DNA of 11,405 bases from an uncultured bacterium (GTDB lineage Bacteria > Methylomirabilota > Methylomirabilia > Rokubacteriales > CSP1-6). Within the stretch, counting starts at the first letter, position 1; every line of letters starts with the position of its first letter. The stretch is from the NCBI GenBank assembly GCA_946479205.1, contig CAMLFJ010000050.1, positions 1 through 11,405 of the forward strand, given 5' to 3'. The position numbers and the translations under genes are program-made. Shown piece by piece: positions 5,348-11,405 of this stretch. Below the pieces are notes generated by a model. It made no database searches, had not been told where the DNA came from, and worked only from the letters and a program-made list of their open reading frames with translations.

Positions 5348-6778
5348 TCAGCAGGCCGGGCGGCGGAGCACCGCCGGGTCGATCTTCCGCGACACCCGTT
5401 GACCATCGTTCGGACTGCCGAGCAGCCGGCCGCGCTCCGCGATGACCTTGCCCCGGAGCAAGGTCATGACCGGCCAGCCCGAGACCGCCCAGCCTTCCCA
5501 GGGGCTGTAGTCCGTCACGTGGAAGTCGTCGCGGGTTAGCGTCTTGCGGATCGCCGGGTCGATGAGCACCAGGTCCGCGTCGCTGCCCGGGGCGATGACG
5601 CCCTTCTTCGGATAGAGTCCGAGGATCCGCGCCGCGTTGGTGGCGGTGACGTCGGCGAAGCGGGTGAGCGACATGCCGCGCTTGACCACGCCCTCGGTGT
5701 AGCCGATGCCGATGCGCGCTTCCGCGCCCACGTTGCCGCCGGTCACGTCCTCGATGGTCCGGCCCTTGAGCTTGAGCTCGAGGCTCGTCGGGTACTCGTC
5801 GGTGGCGAGGGTGGAGAGCCCGTCGTGCACGAGACCCTCCCAGAGCGCCTTCTGGTCCTCCGGGAACTTGAGCGACGGGTAGGTGTGCGAGCAGAACCCG
5901 CGCGGGGTCTTGTAGTACTCGGCGTTGAAGCACGCGTACTGGTGGAGCGTCTCCCCGTAGACCGGCAGCCCCTGGGCCCGTGCCTCCGCGATCGACTCCA
6001 CGCCCTCGCGCGCGGAGACGTGGACGAAGTACACGCCGGCCCCGGTCGCCTTGGCCAGCGCGGTCGTCCGCCGGAAGGCCAGCAGCTCCGAGAGCTTGGT
6101 GTGGACGAGATGGAGGTTGCTCCCCTCCATGCGTCCCTCTTCCCGGAAGCGCTCGTAGTTGAACTGGACGAGATCCTCGTCCTCGCCGTGCACCACCATG
6201 ATGCCGCCCGCCTTCGCGACCTTCTCCATCGCGAAATGGATGCGCCCGAAGTCGATGCGGTTGCCCGCACGCTTGGGATGGGGCGGCAGCACGTTGGTGG
6301 TGAAGACCTTGAAGCTGGGGTATCCCGCCTGCACCGCCTCCCCGATCTGGTCGAAGACGCGGATCGGCAGCGCCCCCGCGAGCGTGAGATGGAAGGCGTA
6401 GTCCACGTAGGAGTTGCCCTTCCACCGCGCCGCGCGCTCCTCGATCACCGGCTGGATATCGAGGCCCGGGCGCACGTAGGCGAAGTCGATGTGAGTCGTG
6501 GTGCCCCCGCACGCCATGCCCCGCGTGTCGTCCTCGGGGCCGAGCGTCATCGAGGGCGCCTCGGGATGCGACATGATCCCGTGGGCCAGGTGCGCGTGGG
6601 GCTCGACGCCGCCCGGCGAGACGACCTGGCCCGCCGCGTCGATGACGCGGGCGCCCTCGGTGGGGAGCGTGCCGGGCGCGCCGATCACCGCGATCCGCTC
6701 CCCTTGCACGCCCACGTCCCAGAGTCCGACGCCCTGCGGCGTGATGACCTGCCCGTTGCGGATCACGAGATCGAGCAC
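5348..6778 (-). CDS. Hydantoinase/dihydropyrimidinase-like cyclic amidohydrolase
   Basis: A 476-residue member of the amidohydrolase superfamily, of normal length for D-hydantoinases, which open cyclic amide or ureide rings with a binuclear metal centre. All metal ligands are visible: H61 and H63 in EPHAHL, the carbamylated-lysine position K157 in PSFKVF, H197 in VVHGEDED, H253 in YFVHVS and D327 in LATDEYPT. The GETLHQY (275-281) and PSLKFPEDQKALW segments also match the family. Two positions deviate: the tyrosine five residues after the lysine (Tyr155 in Bacillus D-hydantoinase) is Asn162, and the usual SDHCPF is TDEYPT. The enzyme should therefore be active but probably not on ordinary hydantoins. 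The start is GTG 6778 giving MLDLVIRNGQV, the usual family N-terminus; the Shine-Dalgarno is weak. Allantoinase or another imidase are alternatives. Confidence 0.93.
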   Translation of the reverse strand: MLDLVIRNGQVITPQGVGLWDVGVQGERIAVIGAPGTLPTEGARVIDAAGQVVSPGGVEPHAHLAHGIMSHPEAPSMTLGPEDDTRGMACGGTTTHIDFAYVRPGLDIQPVIEERAARWKGNSYVDYAFHLTLAGALPIRVFDQIGEAVQAGYPSFKVFTTNVLPPHPKRAGNRIDFGRIHFAMEKVAKAGGIMVVHGEDEDLVQFNYERFREEGRMEGSNLHLVHTKLSELLAFRRTTALAKATGAGVYFVHVSAREGVESIAEARAQGLPVYGETLHQYACFNAEYYKTPRGFCSHTYPSLKFPEDQKALWEGLVHDGLSTLATDEYPTSLELKLKGRTIEDVTGGNVGAEARIGIGYTEGVVKRGMSLTRFADVTATNAARILGLYPKKGVIAPGSDADLVLIDPAIRKTLTRDDFHVTDYSPWEGWAVSGWPVMTLLRGKVIAERGRLLGSPNDGQRVSRKIDPAVLRRPAC

Positions 6779-6825
6779 GAAGGGAGCCTAGCTCAGGAGG
6801 CGCGCGGCCGTCAACGCTCGAACGC

Positions 6826-8241
6826 TCACGCCAGGGCGGGCCGGCGCCGGTGCCATGCGGTCGCGCGCTCGTAGGCGTCGCCCAGCCGCAGCAGCGTCGC
6901 CTCCTCGAAGGGGCGCCCCACGAGCTGCATCGCGAGGGGCCGCCCGTCGGCGGTCGCCCCGCACGGGACGGAGAGCGCGGGGACGCCGAGCCCGTTGAAC
7001 GGCCGCGTGAGCCGCGAGAAGCGCCCCATACGGGCGATCACGTCGGCCGACGCGCCCGCCTTGGCGTCGACGAGCGCCGGCGCGGGCTCCGGGATGGTGG
7101 GCGTCACCAGCACGTCGATGCGCGAGAACACCGCGTCGAGGAACTCGCGCGTGAAGCGGGCGCGCAGCCGCTGGCCCTGCAGGTACTCGTAGGCGCTCAC
7201 CGTGAGGCCGGGGGCGAGCCGGTCGCGCACCGACGGCTGCAGCTCGCCCGGCCGCTCCTTGAGGAGGCGCGAGTGCACCGCGGCGCCCTCCGCGCGCACC
7301 ATCGGGTTGCTGCACAGGGCCACGAGCGGCCCCGGATCCGGCACCGTCACCGGCTCCACCACGGCCCCCAGCTCCCGGAGCGCGGCCCCCGCCTCCGCGA
7401 GCGCGGCCGACACCGCCGGGTCCAGATTCTCCGCGTAGAAGCCACCGGCCACGCCGACGCGCAGTCCCCGGACCCGGCCGTCGAGCGCGGCCAGGTAGTC
7501 CGGCACTGCGCGACGGCTCGAGGTGGCGTCGAGCGGATCGTGGCCCGCGATCACGCCCAGCATGAGCGCGGCGTCGCGGGTGGTGCGGGTGAGCGGGCCC
7601 ACGTGATCGTAGGACCACGACAGCGGCATCACCCCCGCGCGGCTCACGCGGCCGTAGGTGGCCTTGAGCCCGACCACCCCGCAGCACGCCGCGGGCAGCC
7701 GGATCGACCCGCCGGTGTCGGTGCCGAGGGCGCCGGCGGCCAGGGCCGCGGCCACCGCCGCGCCCGAGCCGCTGCTCGAGCCGCCGGAGACGTGGCCGAG
7801 CCGCCACGGATTCTGCACGTCGCCGTGATGCGCGTTGTTGCCGAAGGGGCCCATCGCCAGCTCGGTCATGTTGAGCTTGCCGAGGGTGATCGCGCCGGCG
7901 GCCGCGAGCCGCTCCACCGCGGTGCAGGCCGGCGCGCCCACGAAGTAATCGGCGGTGAGGGTCCCGCAGGAGGTGGGCAGGCCCGGGATCAGGCAGAGGT
8001 CCTTGTGGGCCAGGGGCACGCCGTGGAGCGGCCCGCGCCAGGCCCCCGCGGCGGCCTCGCGCTCGAGGGTCCGCGCGGCGGCCAGCGCGCCGTCGGCGTC
8101 CACCGTGATGAACGCGCGGAGCGTGGGGTCGAGTTTCGCGATGCGGTCGAGATGGGCGCGGATCAGCTCGACCGGCGAGAGCCGCCCGCTCCGCACGGCG
8201 GCCGCGAGCTCGGTGATCGGCGAGAAGAGCAGGTCGTCCAT
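6826..8241 (-). CDS. Amidase-signature family hydrolase
   Basis: A 471-residue serine amidase with the complete Ser-cisSer-Lys triad: K80 in PLAHKD, S155 in the loop GGSSSGSG, and nucleophile S179 in GTDTGGSIR, with the 24-residue Ser-Ser spacing of the family. It hydrolyses an amide to an acid and ammonia in the cytosol; the specificity is not readable. GatA-like stretches (GKLNMTELAMGP) could lead to annotation as a Glu-tRNA amidotransferase subunit, but no gatB or gatC is near and the context is an importer operon, so a catabolic amidase is preferred. The start is ATG 8241, two bases after the livF TGA; an in-frame GTG at 8247 overlapping that stop as GTGA is equally possible and adds two residues. 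A G run (TGGGGAT) lies 6-12 bases upstream of the ATG. The 47 bases after its stop are the longest gap in the operon. Confidence 0.93.
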   Translation of the reverse strand: MDDLLFSPITELAAAVRSGRLSPVELIRAHLDRIAKLDPTLRAFITVDADGALAAARTLEREAAAGAWRGPLHGVPLAHKDLCLIPGLPTSCGTLTADYFVGAPACTAVERLAAAGAITLGKLNMTELAMGPFGNNAHHGDVQNPWRLGHVSGGSSSGSGAAVAAALAAGALGTDTGGSIRLPAACCGVVGLKATYGRVSRAGVMPLSWSYDHVGPLTRTTRDAALMLGVIAGHDPLDATSSRRAVPDYLAALDGRVRGLRVGVAGGFYAENLDPAVSAALAEAGAALRELGAVVEPVTVPDPGPLVALCSNPMVRAEGAAVHSRLLKERPGELQPSVRDRLAPGLTVSAYEYLQGQRLRARFTREFLDAVFSRIDVLVTPTIPEPAPALVDAKAGASADVIARMGRFSRLTRPFNGLGVPALSVPCGATADGRPLAMQLVGRPFEEATLLRLGDAYERATAWHRRRPALA

Positions 8242-8243
8242 GA

Positions 8244-8954
8244 TCACATCCCCAGGTAGGCACGTTGCACGTGCTCGTTGTCGAGGAGGTCGCGGCCGGC
8301 GCCCGAGAGGACCACGCGCCCGTTCTCGAGCACGTAGCCCCGGCCGGCCAGCGCCAGTGCCTGGCGCGTGTTCTGCTCCACCAGCAGCACGGTGGTACCC
8401 GCGCGATTGATCTCGGCCACGATGGCGAAGATCTCCTGCACGATCCTGGGCGCGAGCCCGAGCGACGGCTCGTCCAGCATGAGGAGGCGCGGGCGGGCCA
8501 TGAGCGCGCGGCCGATGGCCAGCATCTGCTGCTGGCCCCCCGACATGGTCCCGGCGGCCTGCCGGCGCCGCTCGGCCAGGATCGGGAAGAGGCCGAGCAC
8601 CCGCTCCAGGCTCTCGCGCCGGTGCGGGCGGGCCGCGCGGGTGTAGGAGCCCAGCTCGAGATTCTCGAGCACGGTGAGACTCGGGAAGATCTTGCGGCCC
8701 TCCGGCACCTGCACCACGCCGTGCTCCACCACCGCGTGGCACGGCAGCCGGTCGAGCCGCGTGCCGTCGAGCAGGATCTCGCCCGCCCGCGGGCGCAACA
8801 GCCCGGAGATCGCGCGCAGCATGGTCGTCTTGCCCGCGCCATTGGCGCCGACCACCGAGAGGATCTCCCCGGCCTCGATCACGAGATCGACCCCGCGCAG
8901 CGCGGGCAGGTCGCCGTAGGCCACGTCCACCCCGCGGAGCGCGAGCAGGCTCAT
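8244..8954 (-). CDS. livF: LivF-type ABC transporter ATP-binding protein
   Basis: A 236-residue ABC ATPase of the LivF branch, one of two nucleotide-binding subunits that drive a branched-chain amino acid/amide-type (HAAT) importer from the cytosolic face. Walker A GANGAGKT is at 36-43, the VPEGRKIFPSLTVLENL segment diagnostic of LivF at 83-99, signature MSGGQQQ at 137-143 and Walker B LLMLDE at 157-162. The switch position reads VEQN rather than a histidine, which is usual for LivF. The start ATG 8954 overlaps the livG TGA as ATGA and has GGAGG 7 bases upstream. UrtE of urea importers and FmdF of short-chain amide importers are close relatives, and the following amidase makes an amide or ureide cargo plausible. 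Confidence 0.95.
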   Translation of the reverse strand: MSLLALRGVDVAYGDLPALRGVDLVIEAGEILSVVGANGAGKTTMLRAISGLLRPRAGEILLDGTRLDRLPCHAVVEHGVVQVPEGRKIFPSLTVLENLELGSYTRAARPHRRESLERVLGLFPILAERRRQAAGTMSGGQQQMLAIGRALMARPRLLMLDEPSLGLAPRIVQEIFAIVAEINRAGTTVLLVEQNTRQALALAGRGYVLENGRVVLSGAGRDLLDNEHVQRAYLGM

Positions 8955-9685
8955 CGCCGTTCCTCCACCGCCGCCTCGCCCAGGTAGGCCTCCACCACGC
9001 GCGGGTCGCGCGCCACCGCCGCGGGGATGCCGTCGGCGATCTTCTCGCCATGATGCAGGACCACGAGGCGGTGCGACAGGGCCAGGATCGCGCGCATCAC
9101 GTGCTCGATGATGAGCAGGCTCACCCCGCGCTCGTGGATGCGGCGGATCAGCCCGATGATCGCCTCGATCTCGGTCGGGTTCAGGCCCGCCATGACCTCG
9201 TCGAGCAGCAGCAGGCGCGGCCCGGTGGCGAGCCCGCGGGCCACCTCCAGGCGCTTGCGGTCGGCGAGGGTGAGGTTGCGGGCGGGCACGTCGCGGCGGG
9301 GCCCGAGGCCGACGAAATCCACGATCTCCGCGGCCTGCCGGCGGGCCGTCCCGACGTCGCGCGCCCGGTTGAAGGCGCCCACCATCACGTTCTCGAGGGT
9401 GGTGAGGCCGGCGAAGGGCTGCACGAGCTGGAACGTCCGCGCGAGGCCCCGGCGGCAGATCGCGTGGGGCTTGAGCCCGACCAGGGACGTGTCGTCGAAG
9501 GCGATGGCGCCGTCGCTCGGCGCGTGGAAGCCCGCGATCAGGTGGAACACGGTGGTCTTGCCCGCCCCGTTGGGCCCGATGAGGCCCACGATCTCGCCGG
9601 GCGCCACCGTCAGATCGAACCGATTGACGGCCTGCAGGCCGCCGAAGCGCTTGCTGAGCCCGCGGATCTCGAGCCCCGCGCTCAC
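8951..9685 (-). CDS. livG: LivG-type ABC transporter ATP-binding protein
   Basis: A 244-residue ABC ATPase, partner of LivF in the same importer. Walker A GPNGAGKT is at 37-44, the Q-loop RTFQL around Q86, Walker B LLLLDE at 158-163 followed by VMAGLNPTE, which is characteristic of LivG, and the switch histidine in LIIEH. The ABC signature is degenerate: the position of LSxGQ reads LTLAD (138-142) before RKRLEVARGLA. I recall this variant in many LivG homologues, so it is not evidence of inactivity. It starts with GTG at 9685, overlapping the livM TGA as GTGA, and its own stop overlaps livF. The Shine-Dalgarno is poor, so translation is likely coupled to livM. Confidence 0.95.
   Translation of the reverse strand: MSAGLEIRGLSKRFGGLQAVNRFDLTVAPGEIVGLIGPNGAGKTTVFHLIAGFHAPSDGAIAFDDTSLVGLKPHAICRRGLARTFQLVQPFAGLTTLENVMVGAFNRARDVGTARRQAAEIVDFVGLGPRRDVPARNLTLADRKRLEVARGLATGPRLLLLDEVMAGLNPTEIEAIIGLIRRIHERGVSLLIIEHVMRAILALSHRLVVLHHGEKIADGIPAAVARDPRVVEAYLGEAAVEERR
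8962..8966 (-). promoter_or_regulatory. Shine-Dalgarno of livF within the end of livG
   Basis: GGAGG on the minus strand, 7 bases before ATG 8954. It lies in the final codons of livG and supports the ATGA-overlap start. Confidence 0.75.
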
Positions 9686-10635
9686 GCCGGGCGCCCCGAC
9701 GGCCGGCGGCTGCGGAGCCAGCCCATGAGCCCGTTCGGCAGGTACGAGATCACCAGGATCAGGATCAGCCCGTAGAGCATGATGTCGGCGCCGGCCCGGC
9801 CGCGCAGCAGCGCGCGCGTGATCTCCGAGATCGGGGTGAGCACGAACGAGCCGAGGAGCGGACCCGCCACCGTGCCCGCCCCGCCCACGATGGCGGGCAA
9901 GAGCCCCCCGATGGAGATGGCGGGCCCGAAGGTGAGGCTCGGATCGATGTAGGCGAAGTACTGCGCGTAGAAGGTCCCGCCCAGCGCGGTGAGGAAGGAC
10001 GACAGCGCCATCGCGGAGAGCTTGGTGGCGAGGGCGTTCACCCCCGACGCCTCCGCCGCGTCCTCGTTCTCGCGGATCGCGGCCAGCGCGTAGCCCATCC
10101 GCGAGCGCTCGACCGTCCGGCAGATCAGGAGCGAGCCCAGCACCATCACCAGGATCACGTAGTAGTACGGCAGCTTGTCCGCGAACATGAACTGCATCGG
10201 CGCCGAGCCCCGGCTCGGCACCACGAGGCCGAGGGAAGAGCCCACCGCCTTCCAGTTCACCGCCACCACCCGCAGCATCTCCGCGAAGGCCAGCGTCACC
10301 AACGAGAAATACGGCCCGCGCAGACCGTAGCGAAACGAGAGGTAGCCCGCGAAGAGGCCGAAGGCGGCGGCCAGCGCCCCGCCCGCCACCATGCCGAGCC
10401 AGGGAGTGAGGCCGAGCTGGAGGAAGAGCAGGGTGGAGGTGTAGGCCCCGATCCCGAAGAAGGCGGCGTGGCCGAAGGAGAACTGCCCGCCGTAGCCTCC
10501 GAGGATGTTCCAGCAGGCGCCGAGGTAACCGAAGAAGAGGATGCTGATCAGCACCTCGAGGGCGTACTTGGGCAAGAGCGGGGGCACCGCCACCAGCAGG
10601 GCCAGCGCGAGCGCGATGGCGAGCCTAGCGGCCAC
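9682..10635 (-). CDS. livM: LivM-type ABC transporter permease
   Basis: A 317-residue inner-membrane permease, one half of the translocation pore of the Liv/HAAT importer. The N-terminus is a hydrophobic helix (5-22) and is followed by the LivM hallmark WNILGGYGGQFSFGHAAFFG (42-61) and further helices. The cytosolic loop RMGYALAAIRENEDAAEASG (179-198), which docks on the ATPases, is well conserved. The C-terminus LPNGLMGWLRSRR is typical. The start is GTG 10635, which overlaps the end of livH by 11 bases and has GGAG at 10642-10645, 6 bases upstream. With livH, livG and livF it forms a complete membrane/ATPase set; the substrate-binding protein that would define the cargo is not in the window. 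Confidence 0.95.
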   Translation of the reverse strand: MAARLAIALALALLVAVPPLLPKYALEVLISILFFGYLGACWNILGGYGGQFSFGHAAFFGIGAYTSTLLFLQLGLTPWLGMVAGGALAAAFGLFAGYLSFRYGLRGPYFSLVTLAFAEMLRVVAVNWKAVGSSLGLVVPSRGSAPMQFMFADKLPYYYVILVMVLGSLLICRTVERSRMGYALAAIRENEDAAEASGVNALATKLSAMALSSFLTALGGTFYAQYFAYIDPSLTFGPAISIGGLLPAIVGGAGTVAGPLLGSFVLTPISEITRALLRGRAGADIMLYGLILILVISYLPNGLMGWLRSRRPSGRPA

Positions 10636-11405
10636 GGCGCGCTCCGAACAGCCCTTCGGGACGCAGGAGCAGCACGATCACGAAGAGGCCGAAGACCACG
10701 AGCTGCTTGAGGGAGCCGGGCAGGAACGCGGCGCCCAGCGATTCGGCCAGGCCCACGATGAAGCCGCCGAGGAGGGCGCCCAGGAAATTGCCCATGCCCC
10801 CCAGCACCACGACCACGAAGGCCATGATGTTGAAGCTCTCGCCCACGTCGGGGGCCACGTAGAAGAACGGGGTCACCAGCGCGCCCGCCACCGCCACGCA
10901 CGCGGAGCCGATGCCGAAGGCCACCCCCCGGATGCGGGAGACGTCGATGCCGACGAGCATCGCGCCCTCGGCTTCCTCGGAGAGCGCCCGGATCGCCTTG
11001 CCCGCGTCGGTCAGGCGCAGGAACGCCCAGAGGGCGAGCGCGATCAGCACCGCGCCGGCCGCCGCGATGAGCCGCGGCACCTCGACCAGCACGTCGGCCA
11101 CCATGAAGGACGCCCCCGAGTAGGCGACGCGCACGGTGCGGAAGTCGCCCTGCCAGAGCACGAGGGCCAGGTTCTCGAAGAAGAGGGCGAGGCCGAGGGT
11201 GAGCAGGAGCTGGTTGTGCTCGGCGGCCGCGCGGTTGGGCTCGATGACGATGCGCTGGATGAGCACCCCGATGCCGAAGAAGAGCGGGCCGGTGACGAGG
11301 ATCGAGAGGTAGGGATCCACTCCCAGCAGCACGAAGAGCCAGTAGGAGGTGTACATGCCGAGCATCATCACCGCGCCGTGGGCGAAGTTGATGATGCGCA
11401 GCACG
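10625..11405 (-). CDS. livH: LivH-type ABC transporter permease (N-terminus beyond window)
   Basis: This is the second permease of the importer, the pore partner of LivM. The visible part is about 259 residues and begins inside the conserved VLRIINFAHGAVMMLGMY segment, normally some 25-40 residues into LivH, so the start and first helix lie beyond the right edge; the GTG at 11404 is internal. Several membrane helices follow. The coupling loop RLTDAGKAIRALSEEAEGA and the next stretch LVGIDVSRIRG match the family, and the C-terminus LLLRPEGLFG is a typical LivH ending. The stop is TAG at 10625-10627, overlapping livM by 11 bases. Any substrate-binding protein and the operon promoter should be upstream, outside the window. 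Confidence 0.94.
   Translation of the reverse strand, partial: VLRIINFAHGAVMMLGMYTSYWLFVLLGVDPYLSILVTGPLFFGIGVLIQRIVIEPNRAAAEHNQLLLTLGLALFFENLALVLWQGDFRTVRVAYSGASFMVADVLVEVPRLIAAAGAVLIALALWAFLRLTDAGKAIRALSEEAEGAMLVGIDVSRIRGVAFGIGSACVAVAGALVTPFFYVAPDVGESFNIMAFVVVVLGGMGNFLGALLGGFIVGLAESLGAAFLPGSLKQLVVFGLFVIVLLLRPEGLFGARRGR

Larger units (their letters stand above)
949..11405 (-). other. Probable eleven-gene minus-strand operon
   Basis: From livH to the GT2 gene all reading frames point the same way. The junctions are, in order: 11-base overlap, GTGA overlap, ATGA overlap, 2-base gap, 47-base gap, 13-base gap, 30-base gap, 17-base gap, CTGA overlap, GTGA overlap. I see no terminator hairpin or recognisable promoter in any gap, so a single transcript starting right of the window is the simplest reading. 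An internal promoter in the 47-base gap (6779-6825) cannot be excluded but nothing there resembles -35/-10 boxes. Confidence 0.7.

Noticed and set aside
4219..5445. Open frame of 408 codons on the plus strand across the MaoC and cysteine hydrolase genes
   Set aside because: It spans two well-supported minus-strand genes, has low-complexity Arg/His/Glu-rich composition and no domain pattern; it is a G+C artefact.
5825..6874. Open frame of 349 codons on the plus strand opposite the hydantoinase-like gene
   Set aside because: The minus-strand protein has every metal ligand of its family; the plus-strand frame shows only biased composition.
6826..8241. Amidase as GatA subunit of tRNA-dependent amidotransferase
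   Set aside because: The signature residues are shared by the whole family, there are no gatB or gatC neighbours, and the gene sits between a transporter and catabolic hydrolases.
6850..8259. Long open frame of 469 codons on the plus strand, antisense to the amidase gene
   Set aside because: It lacks any recognisable motif, is rich in Arg, His, Gly and Ala, and is the shadow expected opposite a G+C-rich gene; the minus strand encodes an intact amidase with a full catalytic triad.
6788..9051. Long minus-strand frames extending across the amidase and livF, and into livG
   Set aside because: The parts beyond 8241 are out-of-frame readings of livF and livG; only 6826-8241 carries amidase motifs.

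Overview
The window is one dense, G+C-rich stretch of bacterial DNA, well above 65% G+C by eye, with coding regions packed almost end to end. I see no rRNA, tRNA, CRISPR array, insertion sequence or phage gene. High G+C, repeated stop/start overlaps, GTG starts and a Liv-type importer beside unusual C-N hydrolases suggest a free-living soil or subsurface heterotroph. Rokubacteria/Methylomirabilota or high-G+C Proteobacteria would fit, but this is inference from gene content and no marker gene fixes the taxonomy.

Layout: one plus-strand gene at the left edge (2-892, 5' end missing) encodes a 3-hydroxyisobutyrate dehydrogenase-family NAD(P) oxidoreductase. All the rest, from the right edge back to position 949, is a single minus-strand run of eleven genes, probably one operon whose promoter lies beyond the right edge. 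In transcription order it reads: livH (partial), livM, livG, livF (membrane and ATPase parts of a branched-chain amino acid/amide-type ABC importer); an amidase-signature hydrolase; a hydantoinase/dihydropyrimidinase-like cyclic amidohydrolase; an isochorismatase-like cysteine hydrolase; a MaoC-fold acyl-CoA hydratase; a CitE/HpcH-type acyl-CoA lyase; a GT39/ArnT-like membrane glycosyltransferase; and a GT2 DPM1-like polyprenyl-phosphate glycosyltransferase. The largest gap between neighbours is 47 bases, and several junctions are 4-base stop/start overlaps.

How the genes may work together (inference): the importer would take up a small nitrogenous solute. Three unrelated C-N hydrolases could open a cyclic ureide or imide ring and strip carbamoyl or amide nitrogen. 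The carbon skeleton, once activated to a CoA ester by an enzyme not in the window, would be hydrated by the MaoC protein and split by the lyase to acetyl-CoA plus a keto acid. The MaoC-lyase pair matches the hydratase/lyase module of itaconate-type C5 catabolism. The two glycosyltransferases make sense with each other (one makes a lipid-linked sugar, the other transfers it) but not obviously with the catabolic genes, although they are translationally joined to them.

Most unusual points: the combination of three hydrolase folds with a hydratase/lyase pair behind one importer; a hydantoinase-like enzyme with intact metal ligands but an altered substrate-gate loop; a probable CTG start codon for the GT39 gene at a CTGA overlap preceded by a long match to the 16S rRNA 3' tail; and the attachment of a cell-envelope glycosylation pair to the end of a catabolic operon.
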